NCBI GenBank assembly: GCA_029216955.1
Contig: JANAVB010005597.1
Coordinates: 47,656,703-47,720,702 of the forward strand
Length of the DNA: 64,000 nucleotides
Origin: Iris pallida
Lineage: Eukaryota > Streptophyta > Magnoliopsida > Asparagales > Iridaceae
Reading direction: 5' to 3'
Made by a program: the position numbers and the translations under genes. How positions within the stretch are numbered: the first letter of the stretch is position 1; each line of letters starts with the position of its first letter. Of this stretch, positions 11,913 through 20,799 are shown in pieces. The notes under the pieces were generated by a model, which was not told where the DNA came from, searched no databases, and worked only from the letters and a program-made list of their open reading frames with translations.

Positions 11913-11932
11913 AAGTTTCGAGGACGAAACTT
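11913..11932 (+). other. Hairpin after the gag-pol stop of element B
   Basis: AAGTTTCG, loop AGGA, CGAAACTT: a perfect 8-bp stem between the pol stop and the 3' LTR. Element C has the same loop and shape with a changed pair. Confidence 0.65.
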
Positions 11933-11950
11933 TTTCTTAGTTGGTTATGG

Positions 11951-13562
11951 TGTAGTGCCCCGTCCCTACATCGTGCCCCGTACTCTGTCCACGGGGTGCG
12001 CGAGAAAGGAACACTGTCGCTATCGATTCGGTCGGAACCGATAGGTCGGGATCGGCCGAGTCGATCGAACGGGAACGGTTGAATTAAGACCCATTCCTCG
12101 TTATGGAATGTCTTCTTCGGAACCAAGTCCCATATTCAGCGGGTTGTGCCTCGAGGATTGACTCTGCGGCTGAGTCGGGAGAGACCTCCCGTTGCTCTGC
12201 TTTTCACGCCGCTTGCGTTGGTTTTGGCTTTGTTTTCTGAATGCGCTTTCGTGAATGTTTTCGATGGTTTTCATGGCTTGCATTTCGAACTCGCATTTCC
12301 TATCGAACTTCTTGAATAATGCAGTGTTCTAATCGGTTGCTTGTGCGATTTCAGGTAATCGCGTAGGCGACGTCTAGCGCAACCAAGCAAGTTCTCTCGT
12401 CGAAGTAAACTCAAGGTGAGTGGCTGACCCTTCTCTTCTCGACCCCCTTCTTAAGCAAATTCGGTAGTGTTGATACGAATAAAAAGATAAATGCAAAGGC
12501 ACGAAAGGCACGAAAGGCACGAACACGGGAAAATGAAATGAGTTTTCAAAAAGAATGGTAGGCTATGTCTTAATAACTAAAAAGAAGAAAAATGGTCTTT
12601 GCACGGTCATTGGACAACTTGTCGACAAGGTAAAGTTTCCCCGCACGGCAACCCGCGGCCACGGGACCGTTGCGGCCAAGAAGGAAACATCTCATAAGCT
12701 GTGCCGGGCACAATGTTAGGCGAGGACTTGCAGCGGGGCTCGCTACTCACGCTGAAAGGGCCTCGTCTAATTAAAGCTAGAAGGAGTCCACGATGGCTCT
12801 GGGAGCCAGTGACCAACACACGGAATATTGCACTTGGTATGGAAATGATAACAATTGACAGGGAAGGACATGGTAAGTTTCATAAGGCGCGGCGCGGGCC
12901 GTCGTCGGTAAGTTCCGAAGCAAATTTCATTATGCTTGTCATTGCACGCTTGAAATTCATTAGGATGGTTAGAAATATTCATGAACTAAGTCATATAAAC
13001 TCATTCAACCAAATGAGAGCTTGGAATTTAACTTGCCACGCACCAGTACAAAGTGTAATGTACTGATCCTCGCTCTCCAATACAGGTACCCCGAACCACG
13101 AAGGGCGTGCCAACTAGAGCTCAAGGCGGCGTGAACTCTTTGAAGCCTTGTCCGTGTGAAGGCTTGTTTTCTGGATTTCCTTTTGAAGAAGACCGCACAT
13201 CAGTCCAAAGAAAAATGACGACTCGACTTCCCGCCATAGCAGGTGGAAATGTGTATTGGTTTTTACTTGTATAAAAGGGTGTAATGTATGGAACGACCTA
13301 TCTCATCGGCGTTCATTTTGTAAGTCGAGTCATGTTGTAGCCCGCGCGGCAATGATTGTAAAGGAGTCTATGTAAAGTTTTATTATCATCAATGAAAAAG
13401 TCTATTTCTATTCCAAATGTGTCATTCAATTTCTCTGCGTACTCTAACTTGATGTTGTGTTTCGGATAACCTTATGACTATGCCTTGTGCGATCGCAACT
13501 TAGGTTCGCACGGCATCACGCCCGGGGGACGACTATCGATTCTACGGAATCGGGGCGTGACA
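11951..13562 (+). repeat. Element B 3' LTR
   Basis: Same length as the 5' LTR with three single-base differences. The 18 bases before it contain no clear polypurine tract. Confidence 0.95.
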
Positions 13563-13826
13563 GAGTACTCCTTTGATGAGAATGACACCGTGAGCATCGT
13601 TGATTGCTTGATCAAAAGCAATAAGCTCCAACTCCCATACCCGAAAAAGCCTAATGAAGTCGGTAAGACTGATCATCCCAAATACTGTGTCTATCACAGG
13701 TTCATTGGGCATCCCACTCGAGCATGTTATGTGCTCAAAGGCAAAATTCAGGAGCTAGTCAACGCTGGTGTTGTCACTCTGCAGCAAGACGAGAAGACTG
13801 TTACCGCAAACATGGTCTCAGTTTAG
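13563..13826 (+). pseudogene. Element A Gag, distal part
   Basis: Continues the gag frame once element B and one target copy are removed. It carries the Tat Gag C-terminal zinc-knuckle-like motif (KYCVYHRFIGHPTRACYVLK) and the conserved lead-in PYPKKPNEVGKTDHP. It ends at TAG 13824-13826, which lies in the same frame as the protease ORF seven codons further on. The TAG sits where relatives continue with Gln or His before FG, so it is probably a CAG-to-TAG change; a read-through signal is the alternative. Confidence 0.8.
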
Positions 13827-13847
13827 TTCGGTGATTTCCCCCCGCAG

Positions 13848-15395
13848 ATGGTACAGCACGGTATCATCCCTATCCCCAAAGCTACTCTTGAGATCGAGAA
13901 TCTCCCTCTTCCACGAAGTGAAGGTCTCATCCCCTTGTCTCTTGACAATGGCGAGATTATGTGGATTCACCCTGATCTTGTTTCGGAGTTTGAAGTTCCA
14001 TCGTCCTCCAAGAAGAAAGAACGCTCTAAGGGCAAGACAAAAATCTGTAATATGGTGTCTTTTGACCCCATAGTTGACGAGGAAATCCTACTGGGCACCA
14101 GATCAGGTAAAGCCGATCTAAAGGATTATCCCGAGACTCAGGAGAATCCTGCTTCTTCTTCTGGACCCACTCCAGTGCAACCTGCTTCCACTGAGGACAT
14201 CCCTTCTGCCTCCTCACGGGTTGTAGAGTCCAGTATTCCTAAGCCGACAGTAGCCGACAAAGGCAAACAACAAGTTCGCTTCGACAAACCTTTGAAGAAG
14301 TCATCTCCTTCTGGACTTAAGAAGCCTTACAACTTTGATATCTTGGCTCAACTAGCCAATACACCGGCCCGGCTGTCAATTTTCGAGCTCTTGCGCCTCT
14401 CCAAAGAGACTCGGGAAACTCTGAGTGAAGCTCTCATGCAGGCGGAAATCTGTCTAACCCTTCTAAAGAAGTCGAAGGCAGAGCCAGTCTCTTGCCTCCA
14501 TTGTCATAGTGTATTGGAGTTAATTCCAAACATTACCTTCACCCAGGATGATATGCTGATGGAGGACAATAGGCACGACCGTCCTCTATACTATACAGGA
14601 TATGTCGACTCGATGAAAGTCGATCGTATTCTAATAGATCCAGGGTCTGCCCTCAGCATAATGCCCAAGACAATGTTAGATGCATTGAAGATCCCAGTGC
14701 ATAGTCTCTCCAGTACAATCACCACCATCCTCGGGTTCAACCAGGGAAGGAGTGAGCCTCTGGGCAAGATTCGCCTAAAACTCCAAATAGGCAATCTCCG
14801 CACAAAGGTGACCTTCTACATCATTGACAACCATGGTTGTTCTTACAATGCTCTGTTGGGGAGACCATTTTTACATGAACACAACATTGTTCCTTCGACT
14901 CTTCATCAATGTTTCAAATATGTCGATGACAATGGAGAGGTTCAAAAGGAGGTTGCTGATCTCTATCCGTTCAAAGGTGTCGAAGCATACTGCAACGATG
15001 CTCGCATATATAAGGATGAGTTCATGAAGGTAGTCTTGTCTCTGGACACCGAAGAAGAACAAGAAGCAGTGCCTAATGACACCCTCATCATACCTGTCAA
15101 AGGGCGTGTTTCTCGTCCTCAATCCTCCAAACCACTGGCTATTCACTTGCCAGTCCAGAAGCAGCCAACTGATGATGGTCAGGATCAAAGGGAGCTCACA
15201 TCTTCTGAGCCACTTGTTATCGATTTACGTCGTAACAAGGAAAAAAGACAGCTCACCTCTTCTGAGCCACTTGTTATTGATTTATCTCATAACAAGAAAA
15301 AAAAAGGGAGCTCACCTCCTCTGAGCCGCTTGTTATCGACCTCCGTCGTAACAAGTCCAATCCTCCTCCACGTTCTTCTTCTCCCCTTCTTGTAA
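13848..15395 (+). CDS. Element A protease and flanking linker
   Basis: ORF of 515 residues in frame with gag across the TAG. The retropepsin-like core is LIDPGSALSIMP at about residue 262 (D-x-G-S active site, usual for Tat elements) with the flap/ALLGRPFLH region about 75 residues on. N-terminal of the protease is a Lys/Ser/Pro-rich linker. The C-terminal part contains three tandem repeats (LTSSEPLVIDL), of which the third is read out of frame after an A-run, so the last 30 or so residues and the stop are probably frameshift products. Matures the Gag-Pol polyprotein. Confidence 0.8.
   Translation: MVQHGIIPIPKATLEIENLPLPRSEGLIPLSLDNGEIMWIHPDLVSEFEVPSSSKKKERSKGKTKICNMVSFDPIVDEEILLGTRSGKADLKDYPETQENPASSSGPTPVQPASTEDIPSASSRVVESSIPKPTVADKGKQQVRFDKPLKKSSPSGLKKPYNFDILAQLANTPARLSIFELLRLSKETRETLSEALMQAEICLTLLKKSKAEPVSCLHCHSVLELIPNITFTQDDMLMEDNRHDRPLYYTGYVDSMKVDRILIDPGSALSIMPKTMLDALKIPVHSLSSTITTILGFNQGRSEPLGKIRLKLQIGNLRTKVTFYIIDNHGCSYNALLGRPFLHEHNIVPSTLHQCFKYVDDNGEVQKEVADLYPFKGVEAYCNDARIYKDEFMKVVLSLDTEEEQEAVPNDTLIIPVKGRVSRPQSSKPLAIHLPVQKQPTDDGQDQRELTSSEPLVIDLRRNKEKRQLTSSEPLVIDLSHNKKKKGSSPPLSRLLSTSVVTSPILLHVLLLPFL
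15188..15356 (+). repeat. Three tandem units of about 58 bp between protease and RT
   Basis: Each unit encodes LTSSEPLVIDL plus RRNK or SHNK. The A-run at the end of unit two (15294-15305) coincides with loss of frame in unit three. Confidence 0.8.
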
Positions 15396-15511
15396 TCAAT
15401 CTGACCAAGTCTGCTAAGGCTAAAGGTCCTGCTGTAAATACAGATGTACAAATCAATGAAAAAGCATCTCCTTTCCAGTATACTGATGTCATTTATCATG
15501 CTAAGTGCTAT

Positions 15512-16445
15512 TTGGAAATGTTAGATAGCTTTCAATCATTTACAATGGTAGTTGTACAGTCTCTTCAAACAGAAGTTTCACTCGAACATCCAAATGACTC
15601 ATATCGTATTGTTTCCGCTCGAAAGAGAGGCGAGAGTCCAATACTTTTTAGTAAAGGACCGGAACAAGAATTCAGCTATACGGATGATAGCAAAAGTAAC
15701 GATACAGGACATCTTCAACTTCGTCATTACAGTCAACAATCAAAAGACATCATTCGAAAGATGGGTTATGACTTCAAGAATGGCCTCAACTACGGTAAGG
15801 GTAGAAGAACTTCTATCCGTACGGCTGTTCCGAAAGGAAAATCAGAGATATATTATAGCAGGACCAAAAGAGGTCTCGGATATGCTTCACCTCCGGTGTT
15901 ATCTCCAGCAGTCTCCGAATCCAACAGTGAGGAGCGCTCTAACTCTTCTGATTCCAGATTACGGGATTCTAACACCAGCATCGGTCAAGTTCATCGATTG
16001 ATCGTATCGTCTAACATGGTCTCCGTTAAACTTCCAGAAGGCTATGACGAGGATATTGAAGAAAATCCCGAAACAGATCCCTGGGCTCAACGAATGGATA
16101 CCCAATGGGAACTCCGATTTGAACAAAGGGAACCTCCTACCGAAGATCAATTAGTTCAAATTGATGTAGGAGAAAGTGGGTCACCTCGTCCAATATTCAT
16201 CAGCAAGAACCTCCCAGAGGCAGATAAGCAAGAATTACTTCTTCTTATTCAAGAATACATTGACGTCTTTGCCTGGAGCTATGAAGACATCCTGCCAAAT
16301 GCAAAACCGGTCAAACAGCAACAACGGCGCTTCAAGCCAGAAATGATGGACGCGATTGACGATGAAGTCAAAAAGCTCATTGCTTGTGGCTTTATTCGAG
16401 AAGAGCAGCATCCAGATTGGGTAGCCAATGTTGTTCCAGTTCTAA
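15512..16445 (+). pseudogene. Element A linker with G-patch-like segment and N-terminal RT
   Basis: Open frame that continues upstream of 15512 in the same sense. It contains DIIRKMGYDFKNGLNYGKG, a G-patch-like glycine-rich segment found between protease and RT of Tat elements, then RGLGY, then the start of reverse transcriptase (FIREEQHPDWVANVVPVLKK). After the A-run at 16443-16449 the RT frame changes; the ORF tail from there to 16612 is out of frame. Confidence 0.8.
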
Positions 16446-16446
16446 A

Positions 16447-17271
16447 AAAATCGGAAAGGTTCGAGTCTGCATCGACTTTCGGGATCTTAATGAAGCATGT
16501 CCAAAAGATGAATTTCCTCTTCCTATCACAGATGTCATTATTGACAATACCTGTAGGTTCGAGAGAATATCTTTCATGGATGGATTCTCCGGATACAATC
16601 AGATTCGGATAAATCTTGAAGATGAAAAACACACTTCTTTTCGTACTCCTCGCGGAGTCTATTGCTATACCGTAATGCCATTTGGTCTCAAGAATGCTGG
16701 TACAACGTACCAACGAGCTATGAGTACCGTCTTTCGAGATCATCTGCACAAGACCGTTGAATGCTACGTCGACGATATTGCTGTCAAAAGTTGTCTAAAG
16801 GAAGATCACATCCAAGACTTGAGAACTATCTTCAACCTAATGCGTCAACATCAACTCAAAATGAATCCCACCAAGTCATTCTTGGGTGTCTCTAGTGGTA
16901 AATTTTTCGGCTTCGTCATTACCTCTAAGGGTATACACGTGGATCCCGAGAAGATCAAAGCTATTCAAGAGATGCGTCCTCCACGCAACCTAAAAGAGCT
17001 ACGAGGATTCCAAGGTGGACTTGCCTACATCAGGAAATTTATTTCGAATCTGTCTGGACGCTGCAGACCATTTACTCAACTAATGAAGAAGGGTGTATCT
17101 TTCATTTGGACCGAAGAATGTCAACGAGCATTCGACGACATAAAACGATATCTCATGAATCCACAAGTCTTGGTGCCACCAATCTCTGGCATACCATTCT
17201 TAATGTACGCCCGTACTATGGATCATTCGTTGGGTGCTTTACTTGCCCAAAAGAACAAAGAAGGTCACGAT
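16447..17271 (+). pseudogene. Element A reverse transcriptase and first RNase H (frameshifted at both ends)
   Basis: From KIGKVRVCIDFRDLN to the RNase H start. The active site CYVDD is intact (about 16764-16778). Thumb/connection motifs (GFVITSKGIHVDPEKI, FIWTEECQRAFDDIK) follow, then a degenerate first RNase H (MDHSLGALLAQ). The entry is a one-base loss in an A-run near 16445. The exit is one extra base near 17271, after which EQAIYYLSRT continues in the frame of the next ORF. Confidence 0.85.
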
Positions 17272-19426
17272 CGAACAGGCCATCTATTATCTCAGTCGTA
17301 CTATGATTGGTGCCGAACACCGTTATAGTCCGGTCGAAAAAGAATGTCTAGCTCTTATGTTTGCTGTTCAAAAGACTCGGCATTACATCATTGGCCAAAC
17401 AATTCATGTCATATCCCGAGTTAATCCTCTTCGAGTACTGATGAAAAAGCCTAGCACACTCAATTCTCGGCTGGCTACATGGGCCATTCTTCTAGCCCAA
17501 TATGACATGGTATATATTCCTCAAAAGTCTGTCAAAGGTCAAGCACTGGCAAATTTCTTAGCAGCCCATCCTGTTCCAGAGATATCCAAACTTTATGATG
17601 AAATCCCAGACGAGACATTGGAATCAAATATAATCTCTGAAGAATTTCCTACTTGGCGTCTATTCTTTGATGGTACATCCAGGATTGGACCCAATGGTGC
17701 CATTGTCGCAGGAGTTGGGGTTGTTCTCGTTTCTCCAGACGGGTCAACTATACAAAGAGCCTATTCCCTAGATGTACCTTGTTCCAACAATGTAGCAAAA
17801 TACAATACTCTACTCATTGGTCTTCAGTTAGCTAAACAACTAGATGTCGAATATCTTGAAGTCTTTGGTGATTCCAAGCTGGTCGTTAACCAGGTTAGAG
17901 GAACCTATGAAGTTTGCCATCAAGATCTAGTGCCCTACTGTGAAGCGGCAATTAACATGGCTACATCATTCAAAGCTTTCTTCATTGAATATGTCCGACG
18001 AGCTTGCAATACCGAAGCCGATGCTTTAGCCAATCTTGCAGCAGTCTTAGCCATCCCTATCAAAAGACAGCAAGTGGTGGTTATCTCTAATTGGGAATTG
18101 TTCTGCATCGAAAACAATCGTAATATTGAGTTCAGTAATCTTACTGAAGTCAATGTTATCAATGAAGATTGGAGAACTCCCTTCATCGACTTCGTAGTTC
18201 ATGACATACTTCCTGAAGATCCCAAGGAAGCTACAAGTATTCGTCGACGATCTTTGCGATTCTACTACAACCAGACCACCAAAACTCTTTATCGGCAGAA
18301 TTATGACGGCTTACTCTTGCGCTGTCTTGCTGGTGATGAAGCAAAGCAAGTCTTGCGTGAAGCTCACGACGGTGTCTGCGGAGCACATCAACCTGGTCCT
18401 AAGCTACAGGATCGTATCCAACGCATGGGTTACTACTGGTCCTCTATGGTATCTGATGCCATCGAATATGCGAGAAAATGTCGAGCTTGTCAAATCCATG
18501 CAGACTTTATTCATCAACCGTCGGAATTTCTTCATCCGACTGCTGCTTCCTGGCCTTTTGAAGCTTGGGGCATGGACATTATAGGTCCCATCAATCCTCC
18601 TTCTTCTAGAGGACATCGGTTCATACTGGCGATAACCAACTACTTTTTCAAATGGGCTGAAGCTATACCATTGGCTGAAGTCAAGACCAGCAGTGTCATC
18701 AACTTCGTCAAACACCATGTCATCTATAGATTTGTTATACCTCGACGAATCAATCATGACAACGGACCTCAGTTCATCAGCCAAAAGTTCACAAGGTTCT
18801 GCGATGATCATCGGATTGATAATGTCGCTTCGACAGCCTACAATCCTGCTGCTAATGGCTTAGCTGAAGCTTTCAACAAGACTATCATCAAGCTCCTCAA
18901 GAAGTTTGTGTCTACTAACAAACGAAACTGGAGTGAAAAACTTGGAGAATGTCTATGGGCCTACCGTACTACGGTCCGTAATCCTACAGGCTGTACACCC
19001 TTCTCTTTGGTGTACGGCTGTGAAGCAGTTCTACCCCTGGAGCTTCAAATTCCATCATTGAGGATTGCTATCACCAACAAACTCACTACAGAGAACAACG
19101 ACCTTCTTCGACTCCAAGAATTAGAAGCGCTCGATGAGAAGCGGTTAATGGCTCAACAGCATATTGATTTATACCAAGCCCGCATCTCAAAGACTTTCAA
19201 CCGCAAAGTTAAGGTCAGAGCCTTTCAGAAGGGAGAGCTTGTTTTAACAGTCAGACGTCCTATGACTATGACTCACATGAGCAAGGACAAGTTCGATGCG
19301 AAGTGGGAAGGACCATATATCGTGAGCAAAGTCTTCTCAAATGGAGCTTATCAACTTTCTGAGCTAGACGGTCGAGTGGTAATGATGCCCATCAATGGCA
19401 AGTTCCTCAAAAAGTATTATGTATAA
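17234..19426 (+). CDS. Element A RNase H, archaeal-type RNase H and integrase
   Basis: 730-codon frame, real from about 17272. The end of the first RNase H (HRYSPVEKECLALMF) is followed by a second RNase H (about residues 138-275), the Tat hallmark. In it, Asp residues in FFDGT, FGDSK and EADAL are present, but the catalytic Glu of the usual AEY motif is Lys (AAA at 17798-17800), so this domain is probably inactive. Integrase follows: an H/C zinc site (HDGVCGAHQ ... CRACQ, about 378-418), then the core with D in WGMDIIGP, D in HDNGPQF and E in NGLAEAFNK. The C-terminal domain ends at TAA 19424-19426. Antisense ORFs here are shadows. Confidence 0.88.
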   Translation: MLYLPKRTKKVTIEQAIYYLSRTMIGAEHRYSPVEKECLALMFAVQKTRHYIIGQTIHVISRVNPLRVLMKKPSTLNSRLATWAILLAQYDMVYIPQKSVKGQALANFLAAHPVPEISKLYDEIPDETLESNIISEEFPTWRLFFDGTSRIGPNGAIVAGVGVVLVSPDGSTIQRAYSLDVPCSNNVAKYNTLLIGLQLAKQLDVEYLEVFGDSKLVVNQVRGTYEVCHQDLVPYCEAAINMATSFKAFFIEYVRRACNTEADALANLAAVLAIPIKRQQVVVISNWELFCIENNRNIEFSNLTEVNVINEDWRTPFIDFVVHDILPEDPKEATSIRRRSLRFYYNQTTKTLYRQNYDGLLLRCLAGDEAKQVLREAHDGVCGAHQPGPKLQDRIQRMGYYWSSMVSDAIEYARKCRACQIHADFIHQPSEFLHPTAASWPFEAWGMDIIGPINPPSSRGHRFILAITNYFFKWAEAIPLAEVKTSSVINFVKHHVIYRFVIPRRINHDNGPQFISQKFTRFCDDHRIDNVASTAYNPAANGLAEAFNKTIIKLLKKFVSTNKRNWSEKLGECLWAYRTTVRNPTGCTPFSLVYGCEAVLPLELQIPSLRIAITNKLTTENNDLLRLQELEALDEKRLMAQQHIDLYQARISKTFNRKVKVRAFQKGELVLTVRRPMTMTHMSKDKFDAKWEGPYIVSKVFSNGAYQLSELDGRVVMMPINGKFLKKYYV

Positions 19427-19510
19427 ATATAAAAGACATTGCTTATAATCATCAGACAAGTTCATAAATAAAAGTTCATTTTATTTCATCATGAATGATA
19501 GTACATAATA

Positions 19511-19834
19511 TCAAGGAAGGTCACTATCATCCTTCTCAAAATTGGGACGAGGACCACTATCGTCCTTCTCAAAAACATGATCGGCAAAAGAGTCGAGAAC
19601 ATCCTTGCTCGAACCCACCAGGAACTTGCAAGCAGCCATCCTCATGGCCTCTTCTTCTTCAGTCTTCCCTGGTTCAAGAAGGAAGTCCAAGATGTCCTTT
19701 GGTGGCTTGGATGCAGATGAACCTTCGTCTGCCTCTGTCTGCTTTGGCTGGGCCGAAGCGACTGGACGTTCTTCAGTAATCGCTTCAACCTTCGAGGCGA
19801 TCTCAGCCTTCTTGGATGCATCTCCAGACGACAT
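19511..19834 (-). CDS. Small antisense ORF of element A, unknown function, 107 residues
   Basis: ATG at 19834 on -, 48 bases after a TATAAATA box on the same strand. The product is acidic and polar: an Ala/Glu/Lys-rich N-terminus (MSSGDASKKAEIASKVEAI), a central helix-forming stretch with LDFLLEPGKTEEEEAMRMAA, and a direct repeat of F(E)KDDS at the C-terminus (EKDDSGPRPNFEKDDSDLP). No signal peptide or membrane segment. The own promoter, good start context and absence of stops argue for a real transcription unit convergent with pol, ending 84 bases after the integrase stop. I recognise no family. Confidence 0.55.
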   Translation of the reverse strand: MSSGDASKKAEIASKVEAITEERPVASAQPKQTEADEGSSASKPPKDILDFLLEPGKTEEEEAMRMAACKFLVGSSKDVLDSFADHVFEKDDSGPRPNFEKDDSDLP

Positions 19835-19881
19835 CTTTATGTTGAAAAGTGAAAGTGATCATTCAGTCTGATTTTCTGTTC

Positions 19882-19889
19882 TATTTATA
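19882..19889 (-). promoter_or_regulatory. TATA box for the small antisense ORF
   Basis: CTATAAATAG on -, the same ten-base context as the box upstream of the large antisense gene. Confidence 0.6.
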
Positions 19890-19922
19890 GACAGAGATTC
19901 GTATGACAATGAAGCGACGTAT

Positions 19923-20470
19923 TCATCTGACGGTTCGTCCGTTCATCACATACATCCGACGGTTCGTCCGTTCATTCACAATCATCTAACGGTTCGCCTG
20001 TTCATTACATTCATCTGACGGTTCGCCCGTTCATCACATTCATCTGACAGTTCATCCGTTCATTCACAATCATCTGACGGTTCGCCCATTCATTACATTT
20101 ATCTGCCGGTTCGTCCGTTCATCACATTCATCCGACGGTTCGTCCGTTCATTCACAATCATCTGACGGTTCGCCCGTTCATTACATTCATCTGACGGTTC
20201 GCCCGTTCATCACATTCATCCGACGGTTTGTCCGTTTATTCATAATCATCTGACGGTTCGCCCGTTCATTACATTCATCTGACGGTTCGCCTGTTCATCA
20301 TATTTATTCGACGGTTCGTCCGTTCATTCACAATCATCTGACGGTTTGCCCGTTCATTACATTCATCTGACGGTTCACCTGTTCATCCATTCATCCGACG
20401 GTTCATCCGTTCATTTCATTCATTTGATGGTCCATCCATTCATCCAGACGATTCATTTCGTTCACACATG
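19923..20470. repeat. 29-30 bp minisatellite with a three-unit higher order, about 18 units
   Basis: Consensus unit TCTGACGGTTCGCCCGTTCAT followed by one of three tails (TACATTCA, CACATTCA, TCACAATCA). The tails alternate in a fixed order, giving a period of about 88 bp over units 2-16. Each unit contains a small inverted repeat (ACGG-TTCGT-CCGT). The array lies directly upstream of the small antisense ORF promoter. Confidence 0.9.
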
Positions 20471-20799
20471 TTGACGAATCATCTATTTCGTTTATATCTG
20501 CAACTTGTCATCTTTGATTAAGTTGTCTACTGAAATAATGATATTCAACAAATTATATTCTGCCATGTCCACATTACCTCTGAGCAGATATAATGAATAT
20601 AATTATTTTCTAAAATCAAGAAATATATCATGTCTTGCACCTCTGAATATATTTTCTGTCGCTATTATTTATATCTGAATAAGATATGCAATAAATAATA
20701 GAGCCACCAAGAAAATGTATTTTTATTTGATTGATCAAAATTAAAAGACATTACAACATTACATATCACAAAAGGATTGAAGATATAAAAAGGTCTTTC
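20471..20799. other. AT-rich spacer, no gene seen
   Basis: Non-coding AT-rich DNA between the minisatellite and the 3' end of the large antisense gene. It would hold that gene's 3' UTR and terminator; I can identify no specific signal. Confidence 0.5.

Larger units (their letters stand above)
5461..13562 (+). mobile_element. Element B: complete Tekay-lineage chromovirus, 8102 bp, inserted in gag of A
   Basis: Two 1612-bp LTRs (TG...CA), a perfect 5-bp target duplication GAGTA (5456-5460 and 13563-13567), an initiator-Met primer site and one uninterrupted gag-pol ORF. Line-by-line comparison of the LTRs shows only three differences (5541 A/G, 5654 C/T, 5790 A/G), all transitions, so the insertion is recent. 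By content it could be autonomous. Confidence 0.95.

Noticed and set aside
19923..20470. Regular spaced repeats resembling a CRISPR array
   Set aside because: Units are contiguous with no unique spacers; a plant retroelement minisatellite.
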